Source: Phoenix dactylifera
Taxonomy: Eukaryota > Streptophyta > Magnoliopsida > Arecales > Arecaceae
Length of the DNA stretch: 64,000 bases
Assembly (NCBI RefSeq): GCF_009389715.1
Contig: NC_052393.1
Location: 1,426,001 to 1,490,000 of the forward strand
Direction of reading: 5' to 3'
The notes below the pieces were generated by a model. The model was given only the letters and a program-made list of their open reading frames with translations. It had not been told where the DNA came from and did no database searches. The translations under genes and the position numbers were made by a program. This document shows positions 19,001-28,106 of the stretch, one piece after another. The stretch's first letter is position 1; each line of letters starts with the position of its first letter.

Positions 19001-21527
19001 AGACCTCCCGGATGAAGCCGGCTCCGAGGAGTTTGTCCACCTCCTCGGCCGCAGCTCGTTGTCGCTCGGGGGCGGAGCCTCTTTTCTTCTGCTTTACAGG
19101 CTTGCTGGTTGGTTTCACCTGAAGTCGGTGGACCATGACCTCAGGGTCAATTCCTGGCACGTCCGCGGGCAACCAGGCGAAGACGTCGGCATTATCCCGC
19201 AGGAAGCTGACGAGGCGATCCCTCTCATGGGCGCCGAGGCCGGAGCCGACCTGCACAGTTAGCTCGGGAAAATTTTCTCGTAGTGGGATTTGAATAAGGA
19301 GCTCACCGGGCTCTACTTGCTTCTTCCAGGGGGTGTCCCTCGCATCGAGGGTTTCTATGGGGAGTGAAGGGCGCGTCGGGCGGTCTGGCGCCTCAGCTGG
19401 TTGTTTCACTGTGTGGGCCGCCATGTAGCATTGCTTGGCGACCAGTTGGTCTCCGCGGACCTCGCCTACTCCTTGGTCGGTGGGGAACCGCATGAGTAAA
19501 TGGCGAGTTGAAACCACGGCTCGAAGGGTGTTTAACCCTGGGCGCCCAAGGATGGCGTTGTAGACCGAGGGCAGACGGACCACCAGAAAGTCCATCCTCA
19601 CAGTGCTCTCCCGGGGGGCGAGGCCAACTGTGACAAGGAAGCTAGCCTCACCTTCAACCGAGACCGCATCTCCGGTAAACCCGACTAGCGGGGCACTGAT
19701 TCTCCGGAGATGTCCTTCTGTCAACCCCATTTTTTGGTAGGCGTGGTAGTACAAAATGTTGGCTGAACTTCCATTGTCAACTAGGACACGCTTTACATCA
19801 AACCTATTTACAATCATTGAGATGACCACAGCGTCATCGTGAGGGGTCTCGACCCCTTCTAAGTCCTCGTCCGAGAACGAGATGACTTCATCGGTACGTG
19901 GGCGCTTCGGGGGTGTTCCCTGGGCGGCCGTTCCTGCCGAGGCCCGCCCGATCATGTTGATGGTGCCGGCGATGGGCCTGTTGTCGCCTGGATTTTCGGT
20001 TGGTGCGACATTCTCCGCCGGCCTTCTTTCCTCAGGTCGATTCCTCACGAACCGGTTGAGTACTCCCCGTCGGATGAGCGCTTCTATCTCGTCCCGGAGT
20101 TGGAAGCAGTCCTCCGTGTCGTGCCCACGGTCTCGGTGGAAGCGGCAATACTTCCTGGTATTTCGGGGAAATCCCGTGTCTCGCATAGGAGGCGGGGGTC
20201 GGAAGAAGTCCCGACCCTCAATTTCCATCAGGATCTCGGCCCGGGGAGCATTAACGGGTGTATAGTTCTCGTACCTCGCCTGGTACATCCGGGGCCGTGG
20301 TGGAGACCTCGGACGAGGAGGTGTCCTCTGCTGAGGTCGCCCCTGCTGACGGGGCGGACTCCTCAGTCTGGGGAGATTTTTCTCTCTGCGGGGCGACCGG
20401 CTCCTTTGTCGGCTGCGTTCCTCGCGGCGTTTCTTCTGTTTCTTCGAGGCGGGCTCAATTGCTCCCCGCCTGGAGGCGACTGCCTCCTCGGCCTTGGCGT
20501 ACTTCCGGGCTCGGGCCAGCATTTCGGTGAAGTCGGCCGGGAAGCTCTTCTCGATGGAGAAGAGGAATCGGTAAGAGCGAACCCCAGTCTTCAAAGCCGA
20601 CATGGCTATCGACTGGTCTAGCTCGCGAACCTCCCATGTGGCGGCGGTAAAGCGGTCCAGGTACTCTTTGAGGGACTCCCCCTCCTTCTGCTTGATGTCC
20701 AGGAGGGAGTCTGATGTCCGTCGCTGGCGCCGGCTGGCAGCAAAGTTGGTGGCGAACTGCCTGCCGAGCTGCTCAAAAGAGGACACCGTGTTCGGCTTCA
20801 GTCCAGAAAACCAAAGCCGGGCGGTCCCTCGGAGGGTTGCTGGGAAGGCCTTGCAGAGTATGGCCTCCGAGGACCCTTGTAGGGCCATGAGGGCCCGATA
20901 ACTCTCCAGGTGGTCAAGGGGGTCGGTGATTCCGCTGTAGGGCTCCACCTGAGGCATTTTGAACCTCGCGGGAACCGGCTCGTCCTCGATCTGGCGGGAG
21001 AAGGGGGACTTGGTAGTGAACTCAAAGTCCCCTTCCTGTCTTGCCTTCTTGCTGTGGAGTGCCGCGATCTGGCGCTCCAGATGCTCAACTTTTCGGTCAA
21101 GCTCCCCCACCCGTGGGATTGTCGCTGTGGTTTGCGCCAGCCCACGGCGGTCCGGGGCTGACTCCGCCTCAGAGTGTTGGGGTCTCCGGTCGAAACCTTC
21201 TCCCGGTGACTCTCTCTGGGGAGAAGCTCGTTCTCCATTGTTGGCTCTGGAGGAGCCATGCAAATTTTGGCTGGGGAGAACCGGGCCGTTGGGGAGACAC
21301 TCCGGCGGGGCCTGGGCCTGCGGGGGAAGTGAGGGTAAAACCTCCTCGCGCCGTAGACCTTGAACGACGGCGGCCAGGGCCTGGACTTGCTGCTCCAGGG
21401 CGTTAAACTGTTCCGGCTGGACCTGAGGAACTGGATCAGCTGGAGTTGGAGAATTCTGGACGGAGTGTCCAGGACTTTGCGGGGGACGCCGGGAGATGTT
21501 AGAGGCTCCCTTACTTCTCAACTTCAT
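16080..21527 (-). CDS. Gag-pol polyprotein of the Tat element, intact, 1,815 aa
   Basis: The ATG is at 21527-21525, 34 bases inside the LTR edge. The frame stays open into the LTR, but the upstream codons are not needed. Approximate residue positions: gag capsid-like region 185-350; basic Arg/Ser/Pro tract 361-412; variant zinc knuckle C461-H464-H469-C474 (CHHC instead of CCHC); protease D-N-G at 584-586; reverse transcriptase 840-1040 with VYVDDML (YVDD 963-966). The first RNase H region is at 1085-1190, and its usual first Asp is replaced (LAVSPAAVSSVL). A second, archaeal-type RNase H at 1248-1370 has D1252, E1290, D1314 and D1364. Integrase has H1469, H1476, C1507 and C1510, then catalytic D1539, D1599 and E1635. 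The C-terminus ends in a chromodomain-less tail. No stop or frameshift is present, which fits a young element. Confidence 0.95.
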   Translation of the reverse strand: MKLRSKGASNISRRPPQSPGHSVQNSPTPADPVPQVQPEQFNALEQQVQALAAVVQGLRREEVLPSLPPQAQAPPECLPNGPVLPSQNLHGSSRANNGERASPQRESPGEGFDRRPQHSEAESAPDRRGLAQTTATIPRVGELDRKVEHLERQIAALHSKKARQEGDFEFTTKSPFSRQIEDEPVPARFKMPQVEPYSGITDPLDHLESYRALMALQGSSEAILCKAFPATLRGTARLWFSGLKPNTVSSFEQLGRQFATNFAASRRQRRTSDSLLDIKQKEGESLKEYLDRFTAATWEVRELDQSIAMSALKTGVRSYRFLFSIEKSFPADFTEMLARARKYAKAEEAVASRRGAIEPASKKQKKRREERSRQRSRSPRREKNLPRLRSPPRQQGRPQQRTPPRPRSPPRPRMYQARYENYTPVNAPRAEILMEIEGRDFFRPPPPMRDTGFPRNTRKYCRFHRDRGHDTEDCFQLRDEIEALIRRGVLNRFVRNRPEERRPAENVAPTENPGDNRPIAGTINMIGRASAGTAAQGTPPKRPRTDEVISFSDEDLEGVETPHDDAVVISMIVNRFDVKRVLVDNGSSANILYYHAYQKMGLTEGHLRRISAPLVGFTGDAVSVEGEASFLVTVGLAPRESTVRMDFLVVRLPSVYNAILGRPGLNTLRAVVSTRHLLMRFPTDQGVGEVRGDQLVAKQCYMAAHTVKQPAEAPDRPTRPSLPIETLDARDTPWKKQVEPGELLIQIPLRENFPELTVQVGSGLGAHERDRLVSFLRDNADVFAWLPADVPGIDPEVMVHRLQVKPTSKPVKQKKRGSAPERQRAAAEEVDKLLGAGFIREVSYPDWLANIVLVKKANGKWRMCVDYTDLNKACPKDSFPLPSIDQLVDSTSGHQLLTFMDAFSGYNQIRMAPEDEEKTAFITDKGTYCYKVMPFGLKNAGATYQRLVSQIFKNQIGRNMEVYVDDMLVKSRAAEHHIADLDETFAKLRKYQMKLNPAKCAFGVTSGKFLGFIVTQRGIEANPEKIRALQEMSPPKTIKEVQRLAGRVAALGRFVSRSAERCLPFFKSLKRPKDFRWTEECQQAFEELRSLLASPPLLTKPRKGEVLYLYLAVSPAAVSSVLIREEDKLQKPVYYTSRVLRDAETRYSKLEKTIFALIISARRLRPYFQAHTITILTDQPMKQILQRSDRAGRVAKWAVELGEFDLEYRPRPAIKAQILADFIVECTLPDDPELPSESVEETPKQPWVLHSDGSSTPGGSGAGLILTSPDGVVAEQALRLEFPASNNEAEYEALIAGLKLARELKVGDLTAFSDSQLVVNQVQGDFEAKGPSMQKYLQKVRELTSALNSFNIRYIPRAENLRADQLSKLATSRMSELPKGTALKYLQTPSTEEPEPTMYVDSEPSWIDGLICYLQDGTLPHDETEARRIKRQAPRYVLYENKLYRQSFTSPLLRCLRPSEADYALREVHEGICGNHLGGRALAHKILRQGYYWPTLQKDATDFVRKCDRCQRNANIQRRPSALLTSIIAPWPFAQWGIDILGPFPLATGQRKFLVVSIDYFTKWVEAEPVARITEQKMRDFVWKSIICRFGLPRILISDNGRQFDNVHFREFCSELGIDHRFTSVAHPQTNGETEVTNRTILQGLKARLDRSKGQWVEDLYNVLWAYRTTFRLPTGETPFNLAYGTEAVIPLEIGLPSPRVEHYDPDTNSSQLRSNLDLVEETREIARVRMARYQQRTAQYYNSRVKPKLFKVGDLVLRRAEASQPTEQGKLAPNWEGPYQIARVQRPGAYKLKSLEGTLIPRSWNSENLRMYYQ

Positions 21528-21541
21528 GACTGCTACTCGGG

Positions 21542-21560
21542 CCCTTCCTCTAGCGCCAAC
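21542..21560 (-). other. Primer-binding region of the Tat element
   Basis: Immediately inside the 5' LTR the minus strand reads GTTGGCGCTAGAGGAAGGGC. This is the expected place for tRNA priming. It is not the initiator-Met type (TGGTATCAGAGC), and I cannot assign the tRNA without a tRNA set. Confidence 0.6.
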
Positions 21561-22324
21561 TGTTGCTGAAAATTGGACCCGGGGGCAATCTTCGGTCGAA
21601 GAGAGGGAGCGGATGTGAGTCCTCACGGCGGGGCGGTGGTCCGTCGGCGGGCGGCGTCCTCTGTCTGGGTGCCTGCACACGAACCGGTGGCCGGGTTTTC
21701 CGGCGCCGGCCCTCCGACGGTCAAGTTAGTGAGGGGGGCAAATAGTATGGAGAAGGAAGATAAACAGTGAATTTTTGGGGGTACCAATGTTCCTCCCTCT
21801 TGAGAGGCCAAGGCTCCCTTTTATATGCGGGGGTCGGTTTACCTGTGATGTAACAGGGAGAGGCCGTAGTATGGCTCGGCATGTTGTTCAGGTCGGTGCT
21901 CGGTCAGGCGAATCATTGCACTGATGTTGGCGGTATGGCCGAGATCAGAGACTTATCATAGTCGACTAGACCCTGCTGGGTCGATTTGCCGTGGAGAGCT
22001 GGGGATCCGTAGATGTCAGGAGCCACGCGCATTTATTATGGAGTAAGCCGGAGATCCGCATTAATGGTGGAGTAAGCCGGAGATCCGCATTTATTGTTGA
22101 GTGTGCCGGAAGATTACAGCGGCCATGCGCAATAAATGCCGGAGGGATGTTAGAGTACGGTCCTCGGACATCGGGGTTTCTCTTAGGTCGGAGGTCTCGG
22201 GGTCGGTCGTCTCGTGGCCGAGCGTTCCGAGGTCGGACGCCGACTTCTGCTGTCCGGGGTCGGAGGTTGTACGGCTTCTCTGGGGCATTTATGTCATTTG
22301 GGGGGAAACTTTATTCCCCCAACA
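21561..22324 (-). repeat. 5' LTR of the Tat element (764 bp)
   Basis: TGTTG...CAACA ends. Compared with the left LTR I count five substitutions (at the equivalents of 10414, 10427, 10573, 10717 and 11033) and three one-base length differences in G or C runs. CAAGC target duplication follows at 22325-22329. Confidence 0.95.
21818..21826 (-). promoter_or_regulatory. LTR TATA box of the Tat element
   Basis: The minus strand reads ATATAAAAG in the 5' LTR, in correct orientation to drive gag-pol. The 3' LTR has the same word at 10661-10669. Confidence 0.6.
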
Positions 22325-22329
22325 CAAGC

Positions 22330-24397
22330 TAATAACTATTGGTATATAGCTCCACATCTTAGGGCTCTCATCTTTTGAAATTGTACTTTTTATCTCGTCC
22401 ATATGAGAGAATATCCCACTAAATGATGTTATTTACTTATATAGTTTGCATATTGGATAAGAAATTTTACCTTTGTAGTGGCCTCAAGATATTTGATTTA
22501 TTTTAAAACTATTTTTATTTTACTTATATGAAACTGTTATAATGGTTGTTATATTAAATCTTGCTTGAAATTTAGACAACTATCAAGTCAATAGTAAGGT
22601 TTGGGAATAATAGAAACACCAGTACATGTCTCCGTGTTGAGGTTTATGAACCTGAGAAATAATGGCAGTAACAATAAATTCTGATTCTTGAAGAAAGGTG
22701 TGCTTGAATAGTTAGTTAAGCTAAATGAGTTTTTTTTGAGAATCAGCAAAATAGTGCTTGAATGCAGATTCCAAATGTTTGTATAGTTAAACCCTTAAAT
22801 TATTTTAAATAAGTTGCAATGTTATATAAAATAATCAATTCTTTTTCTTTTTGGTAGAAAATTAAAAAAAAGCTTCATTTCATTCTCTAGAACATCTTCC
22901 AAAATTTATTTTCAATAATAATTAAAGATATAAATAAGTTCTACATATTTTTAATATTATATATATATATATTATAAATACCATAGAAAGATCGCATAAT
23001 CCATTATTATTTCTCATGTATATTATAATTAAAAACCGATATTTAAAGAAAAGTCTACCAAAAAAAATGCATATGTTTTACATCAAGTTTATTTTTAAAT
23101 TTCTAAAATTTGAATATGTTTTCAATCAAGACTTGTTTGTACCGCTTAACTTTGGGTGGTTGGACCAGAGAACTAGGCCATGTCTACATCATTTTTTGTG
23201 CAATTTTTAGTTTGGTTAGATTCAACATTGAATTGGTGGGTTAATCTAACCATGAAACGGTACCCACAATCTTTTTCTTTCATCCATCGTTGCATGTTTT
23301 CGATCGATTGGGCGGTGGACCTGGTCCAACAAATAACCACTCATAGCTTTTAGAGCGCCGACATTTCCATAGCAAAGGCCCTAGAAGGCTCTAGAAGGCA
23401 TTTGAGCGTGTAACTGTTACTTTTGACATGCTATTAGTCGGACACGTGGCAGACAAAATGCTGTTGTCGGCTGTTTTTTTTGTAAGAATTTTTATAGAAT
23501 TTATCTCCTGTTTTTCGAATCGAAGAGGAACACCATGATGCCATGCAACGTAAAAAAAACCTCCATGAGAGGATGGGTGTAATTCATGGGTGGTGCAATA
23601 TTGGTCCCTCGCAAGAAAAGCTTCTCCTGCCGTCGCATCAACTAAAGTGGTAAGATGAGAGTGATCGAATACTAAATTGCCGATTGGATCTGAGAAATTT
23701 TTTATGTGCAATCACTGATTCTTCCAAGCACTCAAAACCTCACCCTTAATCATGGTGGGTCCCTTGATTAGGTTCAGCTTAATATGAGGCTCACCTAAGT
23801 TTGTTCGACTGGAAATAAAGGCCCAATTTGTAATTAGCAAGCCAACATAGTGCCTCTTGTTCCATTAGAAAATGTACCAAAGGCTGAACATGGTTGATCT
23901 TAGGCATGCAACCTTACACCAGGAGGCATCACTTGGACCTACATTGGATTCCACATGCAACAAAACACAGAAGGACTTCATTGTTTTATAGTTCTTTCCT
24001 GCATCAGTTTACGTACGTATCGATTTCTCCAAGAGCCTCGGTTGGCCAATAATTAAATCATTCATATATATATATATATAAACTAAACATCATCCTGTAA
24101 CTAGGAAAAAATATTATAGCTAGGAAACTTCTTTGAGAACTATTACATTGGATCCCAAGGGATCCAAGGCGGTGGTGCGCCGTGCTACTTTTCGTTTCCT
24201 GGCCTGTCTTTGGCATTGATTCAGATGGAGACATCCAATTTGCCCATTATCAAGAACACCCATCAATGATTGGTCTCACGGCCATTTCTACGTAATTTCC
24301 TTTATTCTGGATCTAGGAGACCCGCCCATATGTTCTACGTGCAAAGAGTATCCTCCCTCTCTCTCTACCTTCTTTCTCAGCGCTCCATTGGATCCTA
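22330..24397. other. Intergenic DNA upstream of the subtilase gene
   Basis: AT-rich, with AT microsatellites at about 22960-22977 and 24064-24081. I see no convincing gene; a 106-codon minus-strand frame at 23391-23711 lacks any recognisable motif. The last 80 bases, with CTCTCTCTCTAC near 24357, look like a 5' leader. Confidence 0.5.
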
Positions 24398-26716
24398 ATG
24401 GAGAAAAGCAAGTCTGTCTTCTTTTCCTTCGCCTTCCTCTTCTTCTCTTTCTCCGGACCTTCTCCTCTCGTTACTTTCGGCCAGCTCTTGCCCATCGTCG
24501 AAGACCAAGAAGGCAACGCTAGCCGGATTCAGACCTACATCATTCATGTACAAAGGCCGGCGGGCACCAAGCTCCTCAGCGATGCGGACAGGGAGAATTG
24601 GCACAAATCCTTCTTGCCAAACACCACCCTGGACACCGGCGAGCCGCGGTTGGTCTACTCCTACCGCAACGTGATCGGCGGATTCGCCGCAAGGCTAACC
24701 CATGATGAAGTGACGGCCATGGCGTCCGTCGATGGATTCTTGCATGCTCACCGGGATGAGAGGCTTCCACTCCTGACCACCTACACACCCGCCTTCCTGG
24801 GTCTAAGCGAGCGAGACGGTATTTGGTACGCCAGTTGCTCCGGCAAGGGCGCCATCATCGGCGTACTAGACACCGGGATCTCTCCCACCCACCCATCTTT
24901 CGACGACAAGGGAATGCCGCCTCCGCCGCATGAATGGCGGGGGCACTGCGATTTCCGCGAGCCCCTCTGCAACGACAAGCTCGTCGGCGCGGCTGCGTTC
25001 CGAGGCGGCAGGCCGGCGCCGGTCGAAACCGACGACAGTGGTCACGGGACTCACGTCGCCGGCGTCGCGGCAGGGAGCTTCGTCGATGGCGCCGCAGTCC
25101 TCGGCGATGCCAAGGGCACGTCAGCCGGGATGGCTCCTAGAGCTCACCTGGCGATCTACAAGGTGTGCTCCAAAGATGGCTGCGACGACAGCGATATACT
25201 TGCAGGTATAGACCAGGCCATCCATGATGAAGTCGACGTGCTCTCCATCTCCATTGGCTCTCGGCCTCGATCATCCATTGCTGGCTCTCAGCCTAGGCCT
25301 TTCTATGAGGATAGTATCGCCATTGGCTCGTATGCAGCAACGAGGCATCGAATCCTGACGTGCGTTGCGGCAGGCAATGACGGGCCGTACCAAGGCAAGG
25401 TGGTCGGCGATGCCCCATGGATTCTGACGGTCGGAGCGAGCTCCACCGATAGGAGACTAAGGGCGACCGTGAGGCTCGGCAATGGAACGGAGCTCGATGG
25501 AGAGTCCGCCTACCAGCCAAGCTCGTTCGATTCAACCCTGCTGCCAATTGCATTCCCAGGATACGATGATCAGGGTGGGCGTAGAGGTTGTGGAAACGAC
25601 TCGTTCGGTGGTATTGATGTGAAAGGAAAGATGGTGCTGTGCGAGACCGGATACAACGTTAGCAACATCGAGAAGGGTGAGTTTGTGAAGAAGGCTGGAG
25701 GGGCCGCCATGATAGTATTGAACCAACGAGAACAAGGTTTCACCACATTTTCTGAAGCTCATGTCCTTCCAGCAGCACATTTGAGCTTCTCCGATGCACT
25801 CGTAATTGAATCTTATTTCGATTCATCCACAAATAATACTCCCATGGCAACCATAATATTCAAAGGAACGCAATTTGGATCGCGTCCGTCACCTGCCGTT
25901 GCTTCCTTTTCTTCGAGAGGGCCGAGCCTGAACAACGGTGGCATCCTGAAGCCTGACATTATTGGCCCCGGTGTGAACATTTTAGCAGCTTGGCCTCCAA
26001 ATGTTGCACCAACCAACCAAGTTAGCACTTCAACTTCTACGTTTAATTTTCTAAGTGGTACCTCCGTGGCCACACCTCACCTCTCTGGGATCGCAGCACT
26101 GCTCAAGAACACACACCCACATTGGTCGCCTGCTGAAATTAAATCGGCGATAATGACAACAGCCGATAGGGTAGACCGTGATTGGAAGCCGATCGCCGAT
26201 GAGTACAATGGCGGCGCTGCTAGCCTCTTTGCCATGGGTGCAGGACAAGTGAATGCATCAACAGCCAACAATCCGGGACTTGTCTATGAGCTTCATTCGC
26301 ATCATTACATTCGTTATCTTTGTGGGTTAGGGTACACAGAGCAACAAATTATGGCTATCACCCAACATCAGATCAAGTGTTCGAATCACCATGATATCGG
26401 CATCGAACGATTGAACTACCCTTCGATATCGGTATCCCTTGGATCCCCTGCAAGGAAGACCATCAGAAGGAAGGTGAAAAATGTAGGGCAAGACAATGCA
26501 GTTTACTTTGCTGAGATTGAAGAGCCAGCAGGAGTTGAGGTGGAAGTATCTCCTTACAGACTAGAGTTTGATAGATTGTATGAGAGAAGGCATTTTTATG
26601 TCATACTAACTACCAATGGCACGACTCCAGGCAAAGGTCAGGTATCAGAAGGACAACTATCATGGGTTTCTAGCAAACATGTTGTGAGAAGTCCAATCTC
26701 TGTTGTCTTCAGCTAA
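24398..26716 (+). CDS. Subtilisin-like serine protease (subtilase, SBT family), 772 aa, intronless
   Basis: This is a secreted plant subtilase that would act in the cell wall or apoplast. A hydrophobic signal peptide (about residues 6-28) is followed by an I9 propeptide (about 45-120), the S8 catalytic domain from about 130, a protease-associated insert (about 385-490) and a fibronectin-III-like C-terminal domain (about 665-772). The catalytic residues are all present: Asp158 in VLDTG, His216 in DSGHGTHVAG, oxyanion Asn327 in AAGNDGP and Ser556 in SGTSVATP. Length and the lack of introns match the SBT1-type family. The ATG at 24398 starts the signal peptide directly. Substrate and exact subfamily cannot be told from the sequence alone. 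Confidence 0.95.
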   Translation: MEKSKSVFFSFAFLFFSFSGPSPLVTFGQLLPIVEDQEGNASRIQTYIIHVQRPAGTKLLSDADRENWHKSFLPNTTLDTGEPRLVYSYRNVIGGFAARLTHDEVTAMASVDGFLHAHRDERLPLLTTYTPAFLGLSERDGIWYASCSGKGAIIGVLDTGISPTHPSFDDKGMPPPPHEWRGHCDFREPLCNDKLVGAAAFRGGRPAPVETDDSGHGTHVAGVAAGSFVDGAAVLGDAKGTSAGMAPRAHLAIYKVCSKDGCDDSDILAGIDQAIHDEVDVLSISIGSRPRSSIAGSQPRPFYEDSIAIGSYAATRHRILTCVAAGNDGPYQGKVVGDAPWILTVGASSTDRRLRATVRLGNGTELDGESAYQPSSFDSTLLPIAFPGYDDQGGRRGCGNDSFGGIDVKGKMVLCETGYNVSNIEKGEFVKKAGGAAMIVLNQREQGFTTFSEAHVLPAAHLSFSDALVIESYFDSSTNNTPMATIIFKGTQFGSRPSPAVASFSSRGPSLNNGGILKPDIIGPGVNILAAWPPNVAPTNQVSTSTSTFNFLSGTSVATPHLSGIAALLKNTHPHWSPAEIKSAIMTTADRVDRDWKPIADEYNGGAASLFAMGAGQVNASTANNPGLVYELHSHHYIRYLCGLGYTEQQIMAITQHQIKCSNHHDIGIERLNYPSISVSLGSPARKTIRRKVKNVGQDNAVYFAEIEEPAGVEVEVSPYRLEFDRLYERRHFYVILTTNGTTPGKGQVSEGQLSWVSSKHVVRSPISVVFS

Positions 26717-28106
26717 AATTCCATTCTTGGTTTCTATTTCTTGGTGTAACATGCACATTTTCCAACTCTTTGGCAAGAGAATGAAATGAAAGTCGGATCT
26801 TTATTCACTGAACTTTTTTTTGGGTAAATTCCTCGGCCCATAGGCTAAGAATGGGCAGTACAACTGGGGCTTGATCTTTGACATAGGCTCTAACCACCAA
26901 TGCTGCAGAAAGAAGAAAGTACAAGGAACAAAAAGAGAAAAAGAGGAAGAAAATTTAATAAAAATTCTATGGATTGATCAAAAATAATTCTTCTGCAAAT
27001 TAAATCCTAAGCTGTGTTGTACAGAAGAGCTTTATAAAGTCCTATGAAAAATAGGCAAGTCGATCCAAAAATAAAAGGAAACATGCTAAAAATATTCCAC
27101 TAGGAAATATAAAAATTCAGTCTCACCCCACAAGAAACATAATAATATTAGGAAAAAGAAAATCTGAATGATATATAGTTGATTAATGCTCTCAGTGTTG
27201 CAGAGCCATAATAAGTGCAGCCTATATAGACTAATTTAAAAAAAAGTGTATGCTGTAAATAACTGAGGTTCGACTTCTTTTGTACTTGGATCAAATTGTG
27301 ATATCGAATTGAGCATAATTTTGCTGGACTTGGTGAGACTCAAAGAATTTATAGATCCACACTCTAAACTCATGCCTACTCTCTGTCTTCTCTCACTTGC
27401 CATATCCCCTGCTCCAATCTATCCACCCACCATCCCTGCTACTTGCCTCCATTCTTATACCAACTTCCTCTTCTCCATTCTTCCATTAGTTGCAGAAGGT
27501 GATTTACACCCACCCATCTCCTCTACTTTTTCTTTCTCCTGATCTCCTCCTTCTCGCATTGTTTGGGACGAGATTTGTTCTGATGGAAATCACCTTGAAG
27601 CATATTTTCAGTCCAAACCATCAAAATTTCCTTTTAGGAAATAGCAATTAAATTCCACAAAAGATAGAAAAAGAAAACAAAACAAATTAAACTATAAGGA
27701 AATATTGTAAGATGTAATGAGGATTTTAAATTATAATTATGGCGGCAAATCAGTTCGGGCAAATTGAAACCAGTATATAATGACTTTGAAATAGTAATAC
27801 GGCTTACAGATGTAAGTCATTGTTCACATGGAAAAGAACAAGGAATGTTTTGATAGTCATTCAGCAAGAAAATGACGAAAAACATTTACATCATGTATCC
27901 AAAGTTTCCAACTCCTGTCACCTCAAAAAAGTAAAATATTTTGTAAAAAAATTACTTGAGTATATAGAGGAATGCAATTCCACCAACATACCATCTGTTT
28001 TTTTTTCAGAAAAAAAGGATGAGAACAAGCGTTTGCATTCTTCTCCTAGAAATGTCTCTCTTTCTCATTGAATGGAAGACTGCATGCAGCGAACACTCCT
28101 GGGAAC
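26717..28106. other. Intergenic DNA between the subtilase and NECAP genes
   Basis: The two genes converge here. The subtilase 3' UTR probably ends near 26815 (AATGAAATGAAAG upstream). The rest is AT-rich with C/T-rich patches near 27360-27545. Short open frames there have no motif and no codon character, so I call no gene. Confidence 0.5.

Larger units (their letters stand above)
10406..22324 (-). mobile_element. Complete Ty3/gypsy LTR retrotransposon, Tat lineage, 11.9 kb
   Basis: Two long direct repeats, each TGTTG...CAACA, bound the element, and CAAGC is duplicated at 10401-10405 and 22325-22329. Gag-pol reads on the minus strand, so the right copy is the 5' LTR. In transcription order it has: 5' LTR, primer-binding region, gag-pol, a tandem-repeat block, an antisense spliced gene, polypurine tract and 3' LTR. 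Tat membership rests on the second, archaeal-type RNase H after the usual one, on the DNGSSAN protease and YNQI/YVDD reverse transcriptase motifs, and on the antisense ORF downstream of pol. By eye the LTRs differ at about five substitutions and three one-base indels, so insertion is recent. It may still be able to move, although one accessory exon is frameshifted. Confidence 0.95.

Noticed and set aside
23391-23711. 106-codon minus-strand ORF
   Set aside because: No recognisable motif, no promoter or splice context, AT-rich surroundings; not supported as a gene.
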